A DNA stretch of 64,000 nt from contig CAZEDX010000012.1 in the NCBI GenBank assembly GCA_964511015.1, forward strand, positions 19,619-83,618, in the 5' to 3' direction. The DNA comes from FEN-1099 sp964511015 (GTDB lineage Bacteria; Lernaellota; Lernaellaia; Lernaellales; Lernaellaceae). Below, one piece after another: positions 18,146 through 27,099 of this stretch; within the stretch, counting starts at the first letter, position 1, and each line of letters begins with the position of its first letter. Both the position numbers and the translations under genes were made by a program. The notes below the pieces were generated by a model that was not told the origin of the DNA, ran no database searches, and saw only the letters and a list, made by a program, of their open reading frames with translations.

Positions 18146-20226
18146 GTTACCCTTGGTTGCCGTTGTGTCTGGCTGCGGCGGTGTTCGTGTCGCTGTGCGG
18201 CGCCTGGGCGTTGGCGCAGGAGCAACAAGAAGAAAGCGAAGCCACCTGGCGCGCGATGCCGCCGGTCGAGTGGTTGCGCCTGAGCGACAGCCTGTGGCGT
18301 ATCGAAGACGGCACGGTGGCCTATCTCGTGCGCCGCGGCGGCAAAGCGTTGATGATCAACACCGGCGCCGGGCGCGCGTTGCGCGATCTGGCCCCGGCCG
18401 AGGTGACCGCGGTCGAAGGCGTGCTGGTCACGCACCATCTGCGTCCGGTCACACAGGGGCTCGGGCGGGCCGTGCATCGTGGCGCCTGGATCGCCGCGCC
18501 GGCCAGCGAAGCGCGCCTCTTGGCCGAGGCCGAGACGTTCTGGCGTGAAACCGCCTTGCGCGACGTGTACGTGTTCAAACCCGACCTTGCCACACCGGTG
18601 CACAATCTGCCGGTGACCAAGACGCTGGTCGGCGGCAAGACCTTCACCTGGCAGGATCTGAATTTTGAAGTGATCGAAACGCCCGGCCCGACCGCCGGCG
18701 CGATCAGCTTGGTCGCCAAGATCGACGAACTGACCGTGGCCTTCACCGGCGAACTGATCGTCGGCGACGGGCAATTGCCCAACTACTGGAATATGCAGTA
18801 CCGCTACGGCGACAGCGGCCTGCCCGGATTGCGCGCGACCCGCGCCAGCCTCAGGGAAGTCATGAAACGCCAACCGGCCCTGCTGCTGCCCGCGCGCGGC
18901 TCGGTGATCGCGGATCCGGCCGGGACCGTCGAGCGCCTGGAAAAGCGGATAGCGGCGCTGGAAAAACTGCTCGACGCCAAGCCGCTGGGCCGCGGTATCC
19001 GCAACAACGACCACCCCCTGCCCCATCTGTACTGGCAGCGGGGCAGCTATCTGATGGTCGGTGACGACGGTCACGCGCTATTGGTCGGCTACCCCGGCCT
19101 CGATCTTCGCGGTTGGGGCGGACCGGAATGGCTGGGCAAGCTGCGCCGGAAAGGCGTGTTCAACGCGCTCGACGGCGTGGTGCTGCTCGGCTATCAAGAC
19201 GACCACGTCGCCGGCGCGCCTGGCCTGGCGTCCACGTTCGGCTGCCCGATCTACACCAGTTCGGAGGTCGCGCAGGCGTTGCGCACCGATCTGCCCGATC
19301 CGTTCTCGCTGCTGCGTGCCGGCCAGTTCGACGCGCGCATTCAACCCAGCGTCGTGTCGACTGGTGACGGGGCAAACGCCGAAGATCTGCTGGGCGGACA
19401 CCGGGTGCGCTTCGTTCCGCTAGGCGGACACTCATACCATCAGCTCGCGATGCTCGTCGAACTCGACGGCGAACAGGTGCTGTTCACCGGCGACACCATC
19501 GCGCCGACCGAACCGCTGACCGGCGATCTCAACTCGCTGTGCCGCATCGAGCGGCCGGGCTACGGTTATGCCGACGCCGCGGCGTGGCTGCAAAAACTTC
19601 GCCCGACCATGGCCGCAACCAACCATCACGGCCTGATCGAACTGAACGCGGAACGTATCGAAGGTTTCGCCGCCTGGGCGCGCGCGCTCGAACCGGCGTT
19701 CACGGCGCTGCTGGCCACGCGCAATTACCGCGAGGGTCTCGATCCGTTCGCACGGCACGCGGTCGCCCCGTTCCACCTGGTGATGGACAAGCCGGCCAAC
19801 AAAAATTTCCGCATCATCGCGCACAACGAGAAACGCGGTCCGTTGGCCGTGCAGTACCGTTTCCTGTTGCCCGAAGGGTGGAAACTGCAAACCCGCAGCC
19901 GCGATGACCCGAATGCCTACGAAGACACCCTTAACACGGTGCGGGTACGACGCGACGACGTGACCACCTGGACGCTCGATCTGCGCCTCATCCCGCCACC
20001 CGATCTGGCACCTGGACGCACTTTGATTCCGGTTGATATTGTCGACAACGGCGATTACCTTGGACAGATATTGCACTTGGTTGTCGATTGCGCATTTACG
20101 CCTCCCGAACCATGGCGGCCGGCCAGCGGCCTGACGCCGTACGACTTCTCAAGCGAGCGCTATCGCAACTTCGCCTGGCTTCCGCCCCGCCGCGGCGGCC
20201 AGCGCGTGTTGTGGCGGGGTTGGTAG
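18121..20226 (+). CDS. Secreted protein with two metallo-beta-lactamase-fold halves
   Basis: 701 residues. A type I signal peptide (about 1-32, cleavage near ALAQ) precedes two MBL-like halves. The first half (about 45-285) has LVTHHLRPVTQG where HxHxDH is expected, TPGPTAGAISL and FTGELIVGD. The second (about 300-520) has GYQDDHVAG, LGGHSYHQLAML, LFTGDTIAP and NHHG. Both lack the full HxHxDH motif; the second keeps Asp, His and later His residues. The C-terminal 150 residues look beta-rich (FRIIAHNEKRGPLAVQYRF). It is probably a periplasmic hydrolase-like protein, possibly with altered or no metal activity. The start has no SD; see the direct repeat across it. Confidence 0.8.
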   Translation: MAKNQRTTRYPWLPLCLAAAVFVSLCGAWALAQEQQEESEATWRAMPPVEWLRLSDSLWRIEDGTVAYLVRRGGKALMINTGAGRALRDLAPAEVTAVEGVLVTHHLRPVTQGLGRAVHRGAWIAAPASEARLLAEAETFWRETALRDVYVFKPDLATPVHNLPVTKTLVGGKTFTWQDLNFEVIETPGPTAGAISLVAKIDELTVAFTGELIVGDGQLPNYWNMQYRYGDSGLPGLRATRASLREVMKRQPALLLPARGSVIADPAGTVERLEKRIAALEKLLDAKPLGRGIRNNDHPLPHLYWQRGSYLMVGDDGHALLVGYPGLDLRGWGGPEWLGKLRRKGVFNALDGVVLLGYQDDHVAGAPGLASTFGCPIYTSSEVAQALRTDLPDPFSLLRAGQFDARIQPSVVSTGDGANAEDLLGGHRVRFVPLGGHSYHQLAMLVELDGEQVLFTGDTIAPTEPLTGDLNSLCRIERPGYGYADAAAWLQKLRPTMAATNHHGLIELNAERIEGFAAWARALEPAFTALLATRNYREGLDPFARHAVAPFHLVMDKPANKNFRIIAHNEKRGPLAVQYRFLLPEGWKLQTRSRDDPNAYEDTLNTVRVRRDDVTTWTLDLRLIPPPDLAPGRTLIPVDIVDNGDYLGQILHLVVDCAFTPPEPWRPASGLTPYDFSSERYRNFAWLPPRRGGQRVLWRGW

Positions 20227-20290
20227 GGAACGTTTGGCGGGACAGATTCTCCGATAAAAAAACGGTCAAAAAGACAGGTGTATTGCGCGC

Positions 20291-20311
20291 CCGGACGGAA
20301 GACTCGTCCGG
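20291..20311 (+). promoter_or_regulatory. Stem-loop in the leader of the sigma54 activator gene
   Basis: CCGGACG (20291-20297), loop of 7, CGTCCGG (20305-20311), flanked by further GC complementarity. There is no T-tract after it. It lies about 45 bases before ATG 20356. Confidence 0.4.
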
Positions 20312-20355
20312 CGGGCAAGACATTCTGGAATCGTTGCGCAAAAGGAGCTGACCGA

Positions 20356-21918
20356 ATGTGGCATCTGAGCGTGATGGATCGCGACCGTCTCATACTGCGC
20401 ATGGAGATCCCGTCGGGCAGTCTGACGGTCGACGGCAAGGGGCGCGGGGCATTGATGTTACCGGGCCTGGCCGAAACGTTACGACTGACCCCAGCCCGCC
20501 ATCAGGTGTGTCTGGAGGTGGCCGGACAGGAGCCGCGGCAGTTGAATGACGGCGAGTCACTCCGGCTCGGTTTTTACACGTTGCTGGTCGAACGCGCCGC
20601 CGCCGCCGTTTCACAGCGCACCAAGACACTTATTTACCGGCCGGCCGACGGCGCGCTGCGAACGATCGCCCAGACCGTGCGCGTGGTGGAAGGGCCCGAC
20701 GCGCCGCGTGAAATCGAACTCGAGTCGCGCGAACACATTATCGGTCAACTTTCCGGTTGCGATCTGGTGCTGACCGACCCATTCGTCTCGGGGCGGCATG
20801 CCCGGCTCATTCCGCGCGGCGGCGAATGGATGATCGTCGATCTGGGCAGCCGCAACGGCGTGCTGGTCGACGGCAAACCGGTCACCGAGGCCTGGTGGCG
20901 GCCGGGCGAAACCGTTCAACTCGGACACACCGTGCTGCGCCTGATCGCGCCGGAGCAATTCGAGCCGATTGCGCCCGACCAGTGCACAAATTTCGCCGGC
21001 ATGGTCGGGCAAAGCGAGGCGATGCGCCGCGTGTTCGCGTTGATTCGCCGCGTGGCCGACACCGACGCCACGGTGCTTATCACCGGCCCCACCGGCACCG
21101 GCAAGGAACTGGTGGCCCGCGCCCTGCACGCGCACAGCCGACGGCGCGACCAGGTCTTTCTGCCCTTCAACTGCGGCTCGGTTGTGCCGGCGCTCGCGGC
21201 CAGCGAGCTGTTCGGCCATTCCCGCGGCGCGTTCACCGGTGCCAGCGAACGGCGAAACGGCCTGTTTGAGGTGGCCAACGGCGGCACCGTGTTCCTCGAC
21301 GAAATCGGCGAACTGCCGCTGGAATTGCAGCCGCACCTGCTGCGCGTGCTGGAACAGGGCGAGATCCGCCGCGTCGGCGAAAGCCGCCCGGTCGCGGTGG
21401 ACGTGCGTGTGGTCGCCGCCACGTTGCGCGACCTATCGGCCGAAGTCGCCGCGGGCCGGTTCCGCGAAGACCTGTATTACCGCTTGAACCTGTTGCCGAT
21501 CGAGTTGCCGCCGCTGGTCGAACGCACGGAAGACATTCCGCTGTTGGTGACGCATTTCCTGCAGCTCGAGGCGACCCGCCACGGCCGCCCGCGGCCACCC
21601 ACGCCGACGCCGTCGGCGATGTTGGCCTTGATGACCCACTCCTGGCCCGGCAACGTGCGCGAGTTGGCCAACGTATTGAAGCGCGCGGTGGTGCTGGCCG
21701 GCGAGCAGGATACGCTCGGCCTGGAACATGTGTTGCTGCGTGAGGTGCCGCCGGAGCAAGCCCGGGTCACCAAGCTGCCGACACTGGCGCAGGCGGAGCG
21801 CGATCTGCTGCGCAAAGCCATGGCCTTCTACCCCTCGCGCCGCGCCATGGCCGAGGGTCTGGACATTGCCCCGTCCACGCTGTACGAGAAGATCAGAAAG
21901 CACGGCTTGGACGAGTGA
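20356..21918 (+). CDS. FHA-domain sigma54-dependent transcriptional activator
   Basis: 520 residues from ATG 20356, with AAGGAG upstream. After an N-terminal region of about 100 residues comes an FHA domain (about 108-196; GRHARL, SRNGVLVDG), which binds phosphothreonine. The AAA+ domain has Walker A GPTGTGKE (about 244-251), the sigma54-contact loop GAFTGA (291-296) and Walker B FLDE (313-316). A short Fis-like helix-turn-helix closes the protein (SRRAMAEGLDIAPSTLYEKI). This design couples Ser/Thr-kinase signalling to sigma54 promoters and is common in Myxococcota-like bacteria. There is no receiver domain. The QueG-like gene starts immediately after the stop, suggesting one operon with the next two genes. 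Confidence 0.93.
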   Translation: MWHLSVMDRDRLILRMEIPSGSLTVDGKGRGALMLPGLAETLRLTPARHQVCLEVAGQEPRQLNDGESLRLGFYTLLVERAAAAVSQRTKTLIYRPADGALRTIAQTVRVVEGPDAPREIELESREHIIGQLSGCDLVLTDPFVSGRHARLIPRGGEWMIVDLGSRNGVLVDGKPVTEAWWRPGETVQLGHTVLRLIAPEQFEPIAPDQCTNFAGMVGQSEAMRRVFALIRRVADTDATVLITGPTGTGKELVARALHAHSRRRDQVFLPFNCGSVVPALAASELFGHSRGAFTGASERRNGLFEVANGGTVFLDEIGELPLELQPHLLRVLEQGEIRRVGESRPVAVDVRVVAATLRDLSAEVAAGRFREDLYYRLNLLPIELPPLVERTEDIPLLVTHFLQLEATRHGRPRPPTPTPSAMLALMTHSWPGNVRELANVLKRAVVLAGEQDTLGLEHVLLREVPPEQARVTKLPTLAQAERDLLRKAMAFYPSRRAMAEGLDIAPSTLYEKIRKHGLDE

Positions 21919-22584
21919 ATGAATCTTCTCGAACGGGTGCGCGCCACGGCGCGCCGCGTGGGTATGCACGACCTCGGCGTGGCCGATGTGTCGCCGCTGC
22001 TGCCGGAGATGTACGGCGTGCAGCCGGCGGCGGTGGCCGGGCTGAACCGCGGCATCGCGATGGTGACGCGCCTGTCCGACCCCGTGCTCGATGACCTGGT
22101 CGACCATCCGACGCAGCTCTACTTCTACCACTACCGGCGCGTGAATATTCTGCTCGACCAGGCGGCGCACCACGTGGCCGCGCTGCTGATGGAAGAGAAC
22201 CACCGCGCGCTGCCCGTGCCGTCCAGCCAGGTGCTCGACTGGCCGGGCATGCGCGGCATGATCAGCCACCGCGAAGTGGCCGCACGGGCCGGCCTCGGGC
22301 ACCGCGGGCGCAACAACCTGTTGGTCCACCCCCGCTTCGGTTCGCGCATCCGACTGGTAACGGTGCTCACCGACGCGCCGCTGCCGGTCAGCGAGCCGTT
22401 CGCCGGCGATTGCGGCGACTGCTTCGCCTGCGTCGGCGTCTGCCCGGGCGGACATATCCATGACGATCCGGAAACGTTCGACCGCGCGGGGTGCATGCAA
22501 ACCATCCGCGCGATGAAAAACAAACATGGCATCGGCCAAGACATCTGCGGCGTCTGCGTGAAGGCGTGCGGATTTAGAGGCTAA
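21919..22584 (+). CDS. Short QueG-like Fe-S protein
   Basis: 221 residues. ISHREVAARAGLGHRGRNNLLVHPRFGSRIRL-type sequence (about 113-146) matches the epoxyqueuosine reductase region, and CGDCFACVGVCPGG is one ferredoxin-like Cys cluster followed by a second set of cysteines (DICGVCVKACGF) at the C-terminus, enough for Fe-S binding. The protein is shorter than QueG (typically 300 or more), which has extra N-terminal sequence, so the queuosine function is uncertain; it may be a corrinoid-linked reductase relative. ATG 21919 directly follows the activator stop (21916-21918), so translation is probably coupled. Confidence 0.75.
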   Translation: MNLLERVRATARRVGMHDLGVADVSPLLPEMYGVQPAAVAGLNRGIAMVTRLSDPVLDDLVDHPTQLYFYHYRRVNILLDQAAHHVAALLMEENHRALPVPSSQVLDWPGMRGMISHREVAARAGLGHRGRNNLLVHPRFGSRIRLVTVLTDAPLPVSEPFAGDCGDCFACVGVCPGGHIHDDPETFDRAGCMQTIRAMKNKHGIGQDICGVCVKACGFRG

Positions 22585-22587
22585 CCA

Positions 22588-23628
22588 ATGAACAAGAAGA
22601 TCGATTTGCGCTCCGACACCGTCACCCGGCCCAGTGCGGCCATGCGCAAGGCAATTGCCGACGCCGAGGTCGGCGATGACGTATTCGGCGATGACCCCAC
22701 TGTGCAAAAGCTCGAACGCCGCCTGGCCCAAATGGTCGGCATGGAGGCCTCGCTCTTTCTGCCGAGCGGCACGATGTCGAACCAGGTGGCCATCGTCGCT
22801 CACACGCAGCCGGGCGACGAGATTCTGTGCGAGTCGGGCTGCCACCTGTACAACTTCGAATCGTCCGGTCCGGCGGTGCACGCGCACGTCATCGTGACCA
22901 ACATCGAAGGGCACCACGGCGCGCTCACCGCGGAGATGGTCCGGCGCCGCATTCGGCCGATCAACATGCACCAGCCGCGCACCCGCCTGGTGTGCCTGGA
23001 AAACACGCACAACCGCGCCGGCGGGCGCATCTTCCCGGTCGAGCTGATGCGCAGCGTTTCGGCCGTCGCGCGCGAGCACGAATTGCGGCTGCATTTGGAC
23101 GGCGCGCGCCTGTTCAACGCCGCCGTCGCGCGGGGGGTGCCGGTAACCGCCTGGACCTCGCTGGTCGATACCGTGAACATCTGCCTGTCGAAGGGCCTCG
23201 GCGCGCCGATCGGCTCCATGCTCGCCGGCCCGGCGGAGTTGATCGACCGCGCGCGGTGGATCCGCAAGCGCATGGGCGGCGGCATGCGGCAGGTCGGCGT
23301 GCTGGCCGCGGCGGGGCTGTACGCCCTCGAAAACAACGTGGTCCGCCTGGCCGACGACCACGCCAACGCCCGGCGGCTGGCGGAGGGGTTGTTCGATCTG
23401 CCCGGGCTTGATGTCCGTCCGCAGGAAACCGAGACGAACATCGTCATCATCCGGGTCAAGGAAAGCTGCCGTTACTCGGCTGGGGAACTGCTCGCGCTGC
23501 TGGCCGAAAAGGACGTGCTGATGGTGCCGTTTGGCGAGGCCACGATCCGAGCGGTAACGCACCTTGACGTCACCGCCGCCGATATCGATCGCGCCATCAT
23601 GGCCTATCGCAAGTTGTTGGTCGCCTGA
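22588..23628 (+). CDS. ltaE: Low-specificity L-threonine aldolase
   Basis: 346 residues. PLP fold-type I enzyme: DLRSDTVTRPSAAMRKAIADA at the N-terminus, VGDDVFGDDPTVQ, and NICLSKGLGAPIGS with the PLP lysine. It cleaves L-threonine or allo-threonine to glycine and acetaldehyde. The length matches the family (about 330-350). It follows the QueG-like gene with a 3-base gap and has GAGG upstream of ATG 22588. The last gene of the activator operon; a possible terminator is part of the structured region about 290 bases downstream. Confidence 0.93.
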   Translation: MNKKIDLRSDTVTRPSAAMRKAIADAEVGDDVFGDDPTVQKLERRLAQMVGMEASLFLPSGTMSNQVAIVAHTQPGDEILCESGCHLYNFESSGPAVHAHVIVTNIEGHHGALTAEMVRRRIRPINMHQPRTRLVCLENTHNRAGGRIFPVELMRSVSAVAREHELRLHLDGARLFNAAVARGVPVTAWTSLVDTVNICLSKGLGAPIGSMLAGPAELIDRARWIRKRMGGGMRQVGVLAAAGLYALENNVVRLADDHANARRLAEGLFDLPGLDVRPQETETNIVIIRVKESCRYSAGELLALLAEKDVLMVPFGEATIRAVTHLDVTAADIDRAIMAYRKLLVA

Positions 23629-23814
23629 CGACAAAATACCATTCATTACTTATAGTTATGCGCATGGACGATCAATCGTCCCACCATTGCCGCCCGCACC
23701 TGCCCCCTCCGTGCGCGGGCTTCAAGTGATCTCTACAATGGGTGGTCCAAATCGCTTGCAAAACCACATTTTCTGCTTGCTTTTACTCCCGAGGAGATTC
23801 ACAATGACTTAAGC

Positions 23815-23939
23815 GGATGGGGATGCCCGGAGTACGGCCGCTGGCCACGTGGTATGACGCTGCGAAAAGGTACTGCCTTAACCAAGTTTCGTAACAAACT
23901 TCTCTTGGTCATCCCCATCCCGCCCTCCCAAGGCGGGAT
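23815..23939 (+). ncRNA. Candidate structured RNA with competing terminator hairpin
   Basis: GGATGGGGATG (23815-23825) pairs perfectly with CATCCCCATCC (23910-23920), enclosing about 84 bases that hold further pairs: AGTAC/GTACT, and a nested ACCAAG/CTTGGT with AAGTTT/AAACTT inside at its 3' end. ATCCCGCC (23917-23924) pairs with GGCGGGAT (23932-23939), followed by CATTCTTT. The last four bases of the closing stem are shared with this terminator stem, so the two are mutually exclusive. I do not recognise a known riboswitch class. No plus-strand gene follows, so it could be a standalone small RNA. Confidence 0.45.
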
Positions 23940-24136
23940 CATTCTTTAGGCCCCACAACCCCCTTCCGGAATGACGGCGCACGACGGCGGTGTGTAGGTT
24001 TGTCTACGTGCCGGCAAACCGGTTCCGGACACATCATCGCCATGTCCAAACGAAGATCCGATCCGCTCGTCGCGGAGCGAATTGACCGTTTGGATAATGG
24101 GGTGGGAATTGTTCGCGTGGGGGCCGTAATCCGGCC

Positions 24137-24180
24137 GGCGGTGAGACGCAGAGGGACAAGGTGGCATGCATCTCACCGCC
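24137..24180 (-). terminator. Inverted repeat after the chemoreceptor gene
   Basis: GGCGGTGAGA (24137-24146) and TCTCACCGCC (24171-24180), 10 bp perfect, 24-base loop. It lies 12 bases past the stop of the minus-strand gene. No T-tract is visible, so it may stabilise the 3' end rather than terminate. Confidence 0.4.
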
Positions 24181-24192
24181 GCCGGTCAACCG

Positions 24193-27066
24193 CTAGAAGG
24201 TCTTCAGCTCCTCGTCGTCCTTAAGCGGAATGAGGTGGGCGGGTTTGCCCGAAGCCGGGTCGCCGCCAACCGCGAGCCGCACCGGTTGGGTTTTGGCCGC
24301 CGCCGACCTCAACGCGACCGGGTTGGTGGTCGTTCGTGCGTGCTTGCTCATCGATCTGTTTTTGGATTGGCCGTTGAGTTGGAAGCGTCCGATTAGCGTG
24401 GCCAGTTCTTGCGCTTGGCTGGACAGCTCCTGCGCCGCGCTGGACGATTCCTCGGAATTGGCGGCGTTCTGTTGCGTCACCTTGTCCATCTCGGCTACCG
24501 CTTTGTTCACCTGTTCGATGCCGCGTGACTGCTCCTGGCTCGCCGCGGCGATCTCCTTGATGATGCTGGTGACCTTGTCCACCGATTCCACAATGCCGCC
24601 CAGGTTCTGCGCGACAGTTTTACTGATCAGTTCACCGTCGCTGGCCAGCTTCGAGGATTCCTTGATGAGCTCTTCGGTCTTCTTGGCCGCTTCTTTCGCG
24701 CGTTGCGCCAGGTTGCGGACTTCCTCGGCGACAACCGCGAAACCGCGCCCGGCGTCACCGGCGCGCGCCGCCTCCACCGCGGCGTTGAGCGCCAGCAGGT
24801 TGGTCTGGAAGGCGATTTCGTTGATGTCCTTGATGATTTCGGCGGTGCCCTCCGAGGCCCGGCGGATTTTGTTCATCGCCTCGAGCATGCCCTTCATGGC
24901 TTCGGCGCCCTTGGCGGCGGCGTCGTTCGAACCAAGCGCCAGGCTGTTGGCCTGCTGCGCGTTGTCCGCGTTCTGTTTGGTCATGCTCGCCATTTCTTCT
25001 AGGCTGCTCGAGGTTTCTTCCAGCGAGCTGGCCTGTTCGGAGGCGCCCTGCGCGACAATCTGGCTGCTGTTGGCGATCTGCTCACCCGCGCTCGACACCT
25101 GTTCCACGGTGATGGCGACCGCCTGCAGGGCGTCGTGCAACGCTTCGGCCGTGGCGTTCAGCGACCGCTTGATCTTGGCGTGGTCACCCTGGTACTCGCC
25201 GACCACCCGCGCCCGCAGGTCGTATGCAGCCAGTTGTTCGAGTACGCCCGCCGCTTCCTTGATCGGATTGAGCACGGCGTCGAGCGTGTCGTTGACGCCC
25301 TGCACGATCTTACGGAAGTCGCCCTGATGCCGAGCGGCGTCGGCCCGCGTGTCCAACCGTCCTTCCACGGCGGCGACCGCGAGCATATTGGCATCGGTCA
25401 CCAGTTCCTTGACGGCGGTGACGCACGCGTTGAAGGCGCCGGCGATTTCGTCGAACGTGGCTTTGGTCGAGGCGGTGTCGGCATCCGCCGCCGCCACGGT
25501 CAACACCGCGCTGGTGTCGCCGTGGGAGATCTTGGTCAGGTTCTCGACCACTTTCTCGGTTTCGGCGTTCTGGTAGTCGGCCACTTTCTTGGCCAAGCGC
25601 GCGGCCTGTTTGACGGCCGTCTGGTCGCTGACGACTTCGAACGCGCCGACGATCTGGCCGTTGCTGTCCTTGATCGGCACGCCGGAATAGACGATGTCGA
25701 GGTCCACCCCCGCCGCCGGGTGCGCGTCGGTTTCTCCGGTGCTGGTGCGGCCGTCTTGCATCGCGCGGGTACAGGCACATCTGGCCGTGCCGCAGTCGCT
25801 GGTGCGGAAGTGGTCGGCGCACTTCATGCCCACCACCTGCTGCTGCGTGCGGCCGCCGGCCTGGGCGCCGACTTCGTTCATATAGAGAACCTTCATGTCA
25901 CGGTCGATGATCATGGCCGGCGTGGGCATCGAATCGATGAACGCCACCACCTGCCCGACCGCTTCGTTCATGCCCTGCAGGATCTTCCGGTACGCGCCGG
26001 GCACGCCGTTCGGATCGGCGCGGCGGTTCAGATCGCCGTTCTTGATCGCGCGCGACAACTGGCCCGCCTGCGCGGTCAGCCCGTTCAACGTGTCGATGCA
26101 ACCGTTGAGGTTGTTCTTGATTTCGTTGAAATCGCCCTGGTAGGTGTCGGTGATCTTCGGCGGAATATCGCCCTGGCTGATGCGCGCCACGTAGCCGGCC
26201 GCAACGTTCAACGGCGTGATGATGCCATCGAGGATCTCGTTCGCGCCTTCGACAATCGGCTGGAATTCCTGGTCAATCTGGCTGGCGTCGCCGCGCATGT
26301 TCAGATGGCCTTGCGCCACGGCGTCGCGCACCTTGTCGAACTCGGTCATGACGTGGCGCAGGGTCCGCGCGATCCGGCGCGCGAGCACGACGCCGCCCAC
26401 CAGGCCAAACAATACGGCGAAGGCGGACACGGCGTACAACGTCTGCTTGGAGCGCCGAATGGCGCCGGCAAAGGTTTTGTCGGCGGCGCGGTAGCCGGCC
26501 ACACTGATCTCGCCGATCTTGTCCGAGCTGGCTTTGGCGGCCATCCAGGCTTCGTAAGCTTGAAGCATCAACTGGTCCATCTGCCCGTCCGCCGCGTCGA
26601 TCTTCGCCTGATCGGCGGCGGCGCCGGCGCCGACCAACCGCTCTTTCTCGCGGGCCAATCCCATGAACTGGTCGGAGATCTTGCGATAGGCTTCGTACTT
26701 GGCCAGGAAGTTCTGCCATTCAGCGGCTTCTTCCGGCGATTTTGGCAGCGCTTCGTAGGCTTGGCGCGACTTGGCGAACCCCGCGTCGGCAACCGCGACC
26801 GCCTCGAACAGCCCGGTGCGCTTGGCGGCATCGTCGAAAAAGGCCGACATCGACAAGCCGCGCTGGGCGAGCAGAATCTCGGTCAGGCGCGCGACCATTT
26901 CCGCGCTGGCCACCTGGCTGGGGAAGCGCGTAGTCGATTGCTCGTGCTGCGTCGCCTCGAATACGGCCAGATCGCGTAACGAGAGCCCGGCCATGATGAC
27001 CATCAGCAGCAACACGGCTGCGATGGCGACGACCACCTTCTGTCCCATTTTGACTTTCGCGAACAT
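24193..27066 (-). CDS. Methyl-accepting chemotaxis protein with PAS sensor
   Basis: 957 residues. Two membrane helices (about 10-30 and 212-232) bracket a periplasmic helical domain of about 180 residues; HAMP-type repeats follow. A PAS domain (about 378-490) contains an unusual Cys-rich stretch, CADHFRTSDCGTARCAC (about 415-432), that could bind metal or a redox cofactor. Further HAMP-like segments lead to the signalling domain, with tip EIAFQTNLLALNAAVEAARAG (about 750-770). The soluble PAS would sense a cytoplasmic signal in addition to the periplasmic input. GGAGG upstream of ATG 27066. It lies 33 bases after cheW on the same strand and is probably co-transcribed; no CheA, CheR or CheB is in the window. 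Confidence 0.93.
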   Translation of the reverse strand: MFAKVKMGQKVVVAIAAVLLLMVIMAGLSLRDLAVFEATQHEQSTTRFPSQVASAEMVARLTEILLAQRGLSMSAFFDDAAKRTGLFEAVAVADAGFAKSRQAYEALPKSPEEAAEWQNFLAKYEAYRKISDQFMGLAREKERLVGAGAAADQAKIDAADGQMDQLMLQAYEAWMAAKASSDKIGEISVAGYRAADKTFAGAIRRSKQTLYAVSAFAVLFGLVGGVVLARRIARTLRHVMTEFDKVRDAVAQGHLNMRGDASQIDQEFQPIVEGANEILDGIITPLNVAAGYVARISQGDIPPKITDTYQGDFNEIKNNLNGCIDTLNGLTAQAGQLSRAIKNGDLNRRADPNGVPGAYRKILQGMNEAVGQVVAFIDSMPTPAMIIDRDMKVLYMNEVGAQAGGRTQQQVVGMKCADHFRTSDCGTARCACTRAMQDGRTSTGETDAHPAAGVDLDIVYSGVPIKDSNGQIVGAFEVVSDQTAVKQAARLAKKVADYQNAETEKVVENLTKISHGDTSAVLTVAAADADTASTKATFDEIAGAFNACVTAVKELVTDANMLAVAAVEGRLDTRADAARHQGDFRKIVQGVNDTLDAVLNPIKEAAGVLEQLAAYDLRARVVGEYQGDHAKIKRSLNATAEALHDALQAVAITVEQVSSAGEQIANSSQIVAQGASEQASSLEETSSSLEEMASMTKQNADNAQQANSLALGSNDAAAKGAEAMKGMLEAMNKIRRASEGTAEIIKDINEIAFQTNLLALNAAVEAARAGDAGRGFAVVAEEVRNLAQRAKEAAKKTEELIKESSKLASDGELISKTVAQNLGGIVESVDKVTSIIKEIAAASQEQSRGIEQVNKAVAEMDKVTQQNAANSEESSSAAQELSSQAQELATLIGRFQLNGQSKNRSMSKHARTTTNPVALRSAAAKTQPVRLAVGGDPASGKPAHLIPLKDDEELKTF

Positions 27067-27099
27067 ACCCGTGTTCCTCCGTGTGTTTGATTGCCCTGG

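Larger units (their letters stand above)
23629..24192. other. 564-base gene-free region with candidate structured RNA
   Basis: No credible protein gene. Contents: a TACAAT box at 23736-23741; GAGGAG (23791-23796) followed by the minimal frame ATG-ACT-TAA at 23804-23812; a long paired structure at 23815-23939; and an inverted repeat just after the chemoreceptor gene at 24137-24180. Confidence 0.7.

Noticed and set aside
21433..23646. Long minus-strand open frame (about 737 codons)
   Set aside because: It lies opposite three genes with clear family motifs (sigma54 activator, QueG-like, threonine aldolase); its His/Arg-rich composition is typical of antisense frames in GC-rich DNA.
25135..26979. 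Plus-strand frame of about 614 codons
   Set aside because: Antisense to the chemoreceptor gene, which has clear domain motifs.
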